The notes beneath the pieces were generated by a model that worked only from the letters and a program-made list of their open reading frames with translations, was not told where the DNA came from and did not search any database. Shown piece after piece: positions 54,056 to 59,161 of a DNA stretch of 59,161 nucleotides; the stretch's first letter is position 1; each line of letters starts with the position of its first letter. The position numbers and the translations under genes are program-made. The DNA lies in contig JAKSMP010000008.1 in the NCBI GenBank assembly GCA_024400505.1, positions 1 through 59,161 on the forward strand, given 5' to 3'. The stretch is from Bacteroidales bacterium (GTDB lineage: Bacteria; Bacteroidota; Bacteroidia; Bacteroidales; P3).

Positions 54056-54964
54056 CTATTGAGGAAAGGAGAGTTCGGTTTCCCTCCCTACCGACATGGT
54101 GGCTAAATGCCCCAAAAGTAGTGCGTGATTTTGTGCTCCGTTGTGGCCTGATGGAAAGTTGAATGCTACAGGGTAGTCATATTCCTTCACAGCATCCAGT
54201 ATAATCTCTTCGGTTGTGCTACCAAATGGAATAGCGTTGTCGTGCATGTCGGTGAATCGGCCCACCAGGAGGCCGGCTAAGTTACTGAGCAACCCATTAC
54301 GTTTGAGGTTCATCATCATGCGGTCAATGTGGTAGAGGTATTCGTCAAGGTCTTCGATGAAGAGGATTTTCCCAATTGTGTTGATGCTGCTAATTGACCC
54401 GCATAGACTGTAGAGGATGGATAGGTTGCCACCTACAAGTTGTCCATGACATATCCCTGGTCGGTTTAGAGGATGGCTCGGTTCGGAGTAAATGATTTGT
54501 TCGCCAAAAATGGTTTTCCGAAGGGTCTCAGTGTGAACTTCTAAACGCTCATCTTGAACTATATTGATGGGCATGGTAGCATGAATTGTTGGAATGTTCA
54601 GGCGTGAGTGGATGTGGCTATGGAGTACAGTCACATCGCTGTATCCGATAATCCATTTGGGATGTGATGAAAAGTAGGTGAAGTCCAATTTGTCTATCAT
54701 TCGCACTGTGCCATATCCTCCTCGTGCACAAAAGATGGCCTTGATGTCGGGGTTGTCGAGCAATTGTTGGAAAACGAAAGCACGAGTGTCATCGGTGCCA
54801 GCAAATTGATGATTGGTGGCCAAGACTTGTTCGGGGAGAAACACTTTTAGTCCCCAAGATTCTAAAAGGTGAATAGCTGGGCGTAGCTCTTCGATGGATA
54901 TTTTGCGAGCTGTGGCTGCAATGGCGATTGTGTCGCCGGGTTTGAGGAAGGGAGGCTGAATCAT
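54056..54964 (-). CDS. ldcA: LD-carboxypeptidase (peptidase family S66)
   Basis: Cytoplasmic serine carboxypeptidase that trims the terminal D-Ala from L,D-linked muropeptides during peptidoglycan recycling. The 302 residues include the nucleophile S109 in GYSDVT, the Glu region FIEDLDEYLYHIDRM and the catalytic His in PSGHNGAQNHALLLG. RGGYGTVRM and VGGNLSILYSL are family blocks. It lies 17 nt after the helicase gene and could also be an MccF-like immunity peptidase, but the length and context favour LdcA. Confidence 0.88.
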   Translation of the reverse strand: MIQPPFLKPGDTIAIAATARKISIEELRPAIHLLESWGLKVFLPEQVLATNHQFAGTDDTRAFVFQQLLDNPDIKAIFCARGGYGTVRMIDKLDFTYFSSHPKWIIGYSDVTVLHSHIHSRLNIPTIHATMPINIVQDERLEVHTETLRKTIFGEQIIYSEPSHPLNRPGICHGQLVGGNLSILYSLCGSISSINTIGKILFIEDLDEYLYHIDRMMMNLKRNGLLSNLAGLLVGRFTDMHDNAIPFGSTTEEIILDAVKEYDYPVAFNFPSGHNGAQNHALLLGHLATMSVGRETELSFPQ

Positions 54965-54981
54965 TGTTGTTGAGTTGTAGT

Positions 54982-56904
54982 CTAAGATGGATTATCCTCT
55001 TCGGATGAGGGCACTGGCAACGTCACAAAATCGCCATGATCCTTTACATATTCAATGAATCGGTTATAGAAAGGATGCTTGGAGAGTGTTTCGGCATTGC
55101 CAAGGATGATCAGTTTCATGCGGGCACGGGTGATGGCCACATTCATTCGGCGTAAATCACGTAAGAATCCGATGGAACCTTGCTCGTTATCACGCACCAT
55201 TGAGATGATGATTACGTCACGCTCTTGCCCCTGAAATCCATCAACACTATTTACTGATATTTGGCGGCGCAATGAACGGAAAAATTTCTGCCATTTGAGC
55301 AATTTGCGGATAAGGCGTACTTGTGCACGATAGGGCGAAATGATGCCAAAATCAACTCGTTCGTTTTGTATGCGTTCAAGTCCTATCATTTCGATGTAGT
55401 CGCGAAGTGTGTGTATCAGTAAGCGGGCTTCTTCGGAGTTTGTGCGGCTGGAGGTGCGGCTTTGTCGTTCGGCATAGTCACATTCTGATGTGTCTATCCA
55501 CATCAGCGGTGTGTCAAGGGGCGAGATTTGTCGTTCGGCCACCTCTGGAGCAGCTTTCAGTTTCCCATGATAGAACCATTGTGAGCTGAATCCCATGATG
55601 TCTTTGTGCATGCGGTATTGTGTGGTGAGTAGTTCCACACATCGGGGCTTGGCTTTTGCCACCTTTTGCATGAGCGTTTGCTCTAGCCCTCCCTTTGCAG
55701 CCTCCATACATTTGATGGTGGGTGGGAGTTGTTGAAAATCGCCACTGAATATTACTCTGTCAGATTTCAGTATGGCAGCCCAACATGCGGGTTCTAAGGC
55801 TTGTGCAGCCTCGTCGATGAAGAGTGTTGAAAAGTGTCGATGCTCCAAGATGTGGTAGGCACTGCCAATGAGTGTGCATGACACCACTCGAGCGTGGTCG
55901 AAAAGGTCGTATTGGATTTTGATTTCCAATTCGGTTGCCCGGTCGCGAAGCTTAGCTAGTCGGGCTTGCTTCTCTCTGGATTTTCCTTCGGAAAAACCTT
56001 CTCTCAAAGCCTTGCGAATGCTCCATAGTTCAGCATAGTCGGGATGCGCAGCATAACGGCGTTCGTAACTGCAGTCAAGCATCTCGTTGCTCATTCGTAG
56101 CGGGTTGCCTACACGCAATACATTCACTCCGCGCTTTGAAAGTTGTTCGCTAATCCAATCCACGGCTGCATTACTTGGGGCACATACCATGACTTGCGTC
56201 TCTCGTTGAAGGGTCTCGATGATGGCCTCTACCAATGTTGTGGTCTTGCCTGTGCCTGGAGGTCCATGTATGATAGCCACCTCTTGGGCTTCAACAACCT
56301 TCTGTACGGCACTTTGTTGGCTTGGATTGAGCCAAGGAAATGAAAGTCTAGGAAGGGCTCTGAAAGATGGAGTGTCGTTACCAATAAGAGTGTTACGTAG
56401 ATGCACAAACTTCTCATTCTCACTACGCATGGCACCATCCAAGGCTTCTAGCATTACACGATAACTGGTAGTGTCAATGCCTATCTGGACCCCCAATAGA
56501 TGGTTTTCGTTGATAGCACGGATAGATTGTATCGCACTCTTATTGGGTACAGATATGGATATAACTCCCACTTCTGCTTGCTCTACATAGCATAGATGGG
56601 GCAACTCTTTGACTTGAGATCCATCGTCGCTCAAATAAAAAAGACTCACTGGCTTACCTGGTTCAAAGTCGCTTTCGGTCTCGTCATCGGCCACTTCGAA
56701 TGATAGCGTGAGCAGCAACTGGTCAAGTGCATTATAGTTATTGGCACCCAACGTGATGGGGTATCTGCAACTAGGTTCCTGCATTCTGCTGCCTATGTGG
56801 TCAGCCGTAAGTGTACGAGCGTAAGTTTCGCGCTCATAGGCCATCTCTTTTTTGAGCAGTTCGGCTTGCATCTGCAACGATGCAACAGGATTGATCCTCT
56901 CCAT
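54982..56904 (-). CDS. SF1B (IGHMBP2/UPF1-like) DNA/RNA helicase
   Basis: A 640-residue superfamily-1 helicase. The core motifs are [13 protein letters not shown] (Walker A 214-221), [14 protein letters not shown] (motif II DEAA), GDFQQLPPT (motif III), QYRMH (motif IV/V region) and the C-terminal [20 protein letters not shown] and [15 protein letters not shown]. The N-terminal 190 residues resemble the IGHMBP2-like beta-barrel plus stalk. The cellular role in bacteria is unclear. It starts 9 nt after the nitroreductase gene. Confidence 0.92.
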   Translation of the reverse strand: MERINPVASLQMQAELLKKEMAYERETYARTLTADHIGSRMQEPSCRYPITLGANNYNALDQLLLTLSFEVADDETESDFEPGKPVSLFYLSDDGSQVKELPHLCYVEQAEVGVISISVPNKSAIQSIRAINENHLLGVQIGIDTTSYRVMLEALDGAMRSENEKFVHLRNTLIGNDTPSFRALPRLSFPWLNPSQQSAVQKVVEAQEVAIIHGPPGTGKTTTLVEAIIETLQRETQVMVCAPSNAAVDWISEQLSKRGVNVLRVGNPLRMSNEMLDCSYERRYAAHPDYAELWSIRKALREGFSEGKSREKQARLAKLRDRATELEIKIQYDLFDHARVVSCTLIGSAYHILEHRHFSTLFIDEAAQALEPACWAAILKSDRVIFSGDFQQLPPTIKCMEAAKGGLEQTLMQKVAKAKPRCVELLTTQYRMHKDIMGFSSQWFYHGKLKAAPEVAERQISPLDTPLMWIDTSECDYAERQSRTSSRTNSEEARLLIHTLRDYIEMIGLERIQNERVDFGIISPYRAQVRLIRKLLKWQKFFRSLRRQISVNSVDGFQGQERDVIIISMVRDNEQGSIGFLRDLRRMNVAITRARMKLIILGNAETLSKHPFYNRFIEYVKDHGDFVTLPVPSSEEDNPS

Positions 56905-56913
56905 GTGTAGGGT

Positions 56914-57549
56914 CTATACGATTAAATCCTTGGCGGCAATTTTCGGCACAATATGCACACCATCTTTGCGGTAGTAAGCGTGATTGTCCTCAGGGGCAAT
57001 ATTGGTGATTTCGATTTTCTCTGTACCTTTACCTATGGCTAGAATCATCAAGGGTTCATAGGGCAAGTTTAATTCCTCGGTGACTTTGTTTTTGTTGAAA
57101 GCACCAATTACCAGTCCGTTGAGCCCCATTTCCACGGCTTTGAGCAACATACTTTGGATTGCAATTCCAAGGTCCACATCCACCCATTTACTTTCTTCCA
57201 CGGTGCTCATTACAATGATGAATGCCTCGGGTTCGGTTCCTGGGAATGGTAGGTTTAGTTCGGGCAAGGCTGCACCCAGTTTGATGTGGGCGAGTACCTT
57301 ATCTGCTCCTGAAGTTTGCGTCACTAATCGGAATCGCAGCACTTGTTGATTTCTTGCAGATGGGATTTTGCTGCATACGCTCACAATGCGCATGAGCTCT
57401 TCTTCCTTGACTACATAATCCTTTAAGTAGCCTCGGTAGCTGCGGTTGCGCATGATTAGTTCATCCACGGTGTGTCCCACTCGTTTGATCTTCGTGCGGT
57501 TTGAGCCAAACACTTCTTCATATCTTTTCTCTAAATAGTTGTCAGCCAT
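56914..57549 (-). CDS. Nitroreductase-family oxidoreductase (first)
   Basis: A 211-residue FMN-dependent nitroreductase-family protein. Visible features are the FMN-binding RSYRGYLKD block near 34-42, the SARNQQVLRFRLV segment near 63-75, and the conserved GLNGLVIGAFNKNKV region plus the LAIGKGTE tail near 175. The physiological substrate is unknown. It is encoded 9 nt upstream of the helicase gene and separated by 87 nt from the solute-binding gene. Confidence 0.82.
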   Translation of the reverse strand: MADNYLEKRYEEVFGSNRTKIKRVGHTVDELIMRNRSYRGYLKDYVVKEEELMRIVSVCSKIPSARNQQVLRFRLVTQTSGADKVLAHIKLGAALPELNLPFPGTEPEAFIIVMSTVEESKWVDVDLGIAIQSMLLKAVEMGLNGLVIGAFNKNKVTEELNLPYEPLMILAIGKGTEKIEITNIAPEDNHAYYRKDGVHIVPKIAAKDLIV

Positions 57550-57636
57550 AATTGGAAGGTTTGCTGATAAAGTGTTAATAATGTTAGGGTATTCCGCCCC
57601 AGGGTTTGTGTGCTATTGTCTGCTTTGACTAAGCTG

Positions 57637-58488
57637 TTATTGTGCTGGATGCTTGGAGAAGCAGCTGGTCTTGCAGAAATAATAAGGAGTGGAAAACAGC
57701 AATTTGTCAGAACGGCTGGGGGTAATAAAGAGGCTTGCGGCAGCTATCTCGGCCTTGCCAGAGAGCAGGGTGGGTATAATTTCGTCGAAGCGATAACCGC
57801 TAAAGTGGAATGGCCTATTGATGTAGAGGCTGAATCTCATCATCAATTCTACCTCCAGTCCAGTCCAATGGTTGTCACGGTAGAAACTGAAAGGGGCGTT
57901 GTCGGTGATAGTGGCAACCTCTATCGGATGTCCTTTAAGGTCTGCCAACTCAGGCATGTTGGGGAGGAATAGTGTGTCTGATTTTCCGTTGCACCAATGA
58001 CTAAACATAGAGTCCAGTGTGCCGTCAGATTTGATTTGGATAAGAAAATCGTTAAACTTGTCTCTTAGCTTTGCGTCTTTGCTGTTGAAAGCTGCGGCCA
58101 CATCATATCCTCCAACGAGGTTGAAATTGACATGGATACCGTATGCAGCCATGTCTATATCCATCAATGATACGGTGTCGTTGATGCCGAATTCAACTGA
58201 ATCATGGGCGATGGATTCAACCAACTCTCTTGGACTGCTAAATCTCACCAAAGTAATGTTGGGAAAATTGTCGGTATCGCTCAGCATCATGTCGCTAGTG
58301 CTACCTGCTACTACGCCTACAACATGGCCGTCAAGGTCTTCAAGGTTAGTGAAAGCATTGTTTGAAGCAACTTCGGTAGGGTGGTTTTGGCAGGCGGTTG
58401 CTGCCAATGCTGCCACGGCAATGAGTAATGTGGCAATGTTTCGTTTGAGGTGTATGTGCTTGATGTTCATTTGTGTTATATGCATCAT
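57637..58488 (-). CDS. Solute-binding lipoprotein with permuted SBP_bac_3 domain
   Basis: A 283-residue lipoprotein (lipobox ATAC, C33) resembling family-3 solute-binding proteins. The order of blocks is unusual: residues 45-165 match the second lobe and closing helix (LEDLDGHVVGVVAGS, KSDGTLDSMFSHW), whereas residues 190-275 match the normal N-terminal lobe (NAPFSFYRDNHWTGLEVEL, SGKAEIAAASLFITPSRSDKLLFSTPYY). This is a circular permutation, or a cut-down two-domain protein. It ends shortly after the PYY motif (FCKTSCFSKHPAQ). The ligand is unknown. No permease or ATPase is adjacent. Confidence 0.75.
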   Translation of the reverse strand: MMHITQMNIKHIHLKRNIATLLIAVAALAATACQNHPTEVASNNAFTNLEDLDGHVVGVVAGSTSDMMLSDTDNFPNITLVRFSSPRELVESIAHDSVEFGINDTVSLMDIDMAAYGIHVNFNLVGGYDVAAAFNSKDAKLRDKFNDFLIQIKSDGTLDSMFSHWCNGKSDTLFLPNMPELADLKGHPIEVATITDNAPFSFYRDNHWTGLEVELMMRFSLYINRPFHFSGYRFDEIIPTLLSGKAEIAAASLFITPSRSDKLLFSTPYYFCKTSCFSKHPAQ

Positions 58489-58507
58489 TTGATGTTTGAT
58501 GCAATTA

Positions 58508-58515
58508 CAAAGATA
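58508..58515 (-). promoter_or_regulatory. Promoter -7 element for the solute-binding lipoprotein operon
   Basis: The minus strand reads TATCTTTG, followed by T, about 20 nt upstream of the ATG at 58488. Confidence 0.45.
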
Positions 58516-58567
58516 CTACTTTTTTTTGAAAAAGTAATATTGAATTTTTTCGATACTTTATGCGCTA

Positions 58568-59095
58568 TTATTTTGCCCAGTAAATGTAGTCGGCTTTGCG
58601 CGGTTTGGGTTCGGGAATGGCTTGGTTGGTATATCCGAGAGCCACATGACCAATGCCTATGTAGTTGCCTTCAATACCCAGTTCCTTCAGTATTTGTTTG
58701 CCTTCTTCGCTCTCAAATTCTTCTTTGGCACGATGAATCCAGCAGGTGTTGAGTCCTAAGGAATGTGCTGCCAGCATAAGGGTTTGCATCACAATGGGAC
58801 CATCATAAGCTGCATTGGGTGATTCTTTTACAAGCACGATGAGCATGGCGGGGGCACCATAGAATGGGTCGGTATCGGTCTTGCCCATTACAGCGGCATT
58901 CATAGCCGATATCTTGTCGCGCAAAGCTTTGTTGGTGACGGCAATGATAATGGGGTTTTGGCAGCCCATGCTAGTGGGGGCCCAGGTTCCAGCTTCAGCT
59001 ATTTGGCTGATGATTTCATCGGATGGGATTCTGTTTGGGTCAAAAGTTCTGCAGCTTCTGCGCTGTTTGATGGCCGTGATAACGGGATTGTTCAT
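58568..59095 (-). CDS. Nitroreductase-family oxidoreductase (second)
   Basis: A 175-residue nitroreductase-family flavoprotein. The FMN motif RRSCRTFDPN (about 12-21) and GTWAPTSMGCQNPIIIAV (34-51) are typical, as is the GIGHVALGYTNQAIPEPKPR tail, the usual C-terminal flavin contact block. It is shorter than the other nitroreductase here (211 residues) and only distantly similar. The next gene on the minus strand (the solute-binding lipoprotein) starts 79 nt later. Its reductant partner and substrate are unknown. Confidence 0.9.
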   Translation of the reverse strand: MNNPVITAIKQRRSCRTFDPNRIPSDEIISQIAEAGTWAPTSMGCQNPIIIAVTNKALRDKISAMNAAVMGKTDTDPFYGAPAMLIVLVKESPNAAYDGPIVMQTLMLAAHSLGLNTCWIHRAKEEFESEEGKQILKELGIEGNYIGIGHVALGYTNQAIPEPKPRKADYIYWAK

Positions 59096-59161
59096 ACCTA
59101 TAATGTATTACTATTGGTGCGTTAACTTTTTATTATCCATTGTTAAATATTTGACAATAAA

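Overview
The window looks like chromosomal DNA of an anaerobic or gut-type Bacteroidales (phylum Bacteroidota). The reasons are a type IX secretion (T9SS/Por-Gld) gene cluster with cargo carrying type A C-terminal sorting domains, a TonB-dependent receptor with a carboxypeptidase-regulatory-like N-domain, DUF4294 and plug (DUF5103) proteins known from this phylum, and repeated promoter-like TAnnTTTG(C) elements. Shine-Dalgarno sequences are rarely visible, so starts were chosen from homology, spacing and leaders. No rRNA, prophage, transposase or CRISPR array was seen.

Layout. 0.2-3.3 kb (+): lysS, a glyoxalase II-like hydrolase and ung. 3.4-8.2 kb (-): TonB receptor, holA, an NlpC/P60 enzyme and a DUF4294 protein. 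8.2-9.5 kb (+): a PlsC-type acyltransferase. 9.8-19.4 kb (-): potassium uptake genes trkA-trkH-trkH, then an FtsE-type ATPase, an OmpA-family protein, a FemAB/GNAT-like protein, a methyltransferase, rlmH, an unknown protein and a UlaG-like hydrolase. 19.9-21.8 kb (+): an acyl-CoA ligase. 22.5-22.7 kb: two tRNA-Val genes. 22.8-35.6 kb (+): the T9SS plug protein, two tandem M6-type metalloproteases with T9SS sorting domains, miaB, a PASTA protein, another T9SS cargo protein and an RluA-family pseudouridine synthase. 35.8-43.1 kb: a phosphate locus (outer-membrane porin, pstS, pstC, pstA, pstB on +; PhoR/PhoB-like pair on -). 43.9-51.0 kb (-): porP, gldK, gldL, gldM, gldN and a second gldN paralogue. 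51.2-59.1 kb (-): RlpA-like protein, kdsC, polysaccharide deacetylase, LD-carboxypeptidase, an SF1 helicase, two nitroreductases and a solute-binding lipoprotein.

How it works together. The PorP-GldKLMN genes encode the inner-membrane motor and periplasmic ring of T9SS; the plug protein at 22.8 kb belongs to the outer-membrane translocon, and the two proteases and the 32.7 kb protein are probable substrates. The phosphate block is a coherent Pho regulon: a PHO-box-like direct repeat precedes the porin gene, and the two-component pair lies just downstream.

The most noteworthy observations are start and stop anomalies (an in-frame TAG inside pstA; rlpA and one trkH whose natural reading frames begin upstream of any ATG/GTG/TTG), the duplicated gldN separated by a perfect 14-bp hairpin, the plug-plus-twin-protease operon, a circularly permuted solute-binding protein, and several non-coding repeat arrays (22-bp and 23-bp periods, TGTCA/TGACA inverted clusters, GTCTATAGAC palindromes). 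I did not find a clear new defence or mobile system.
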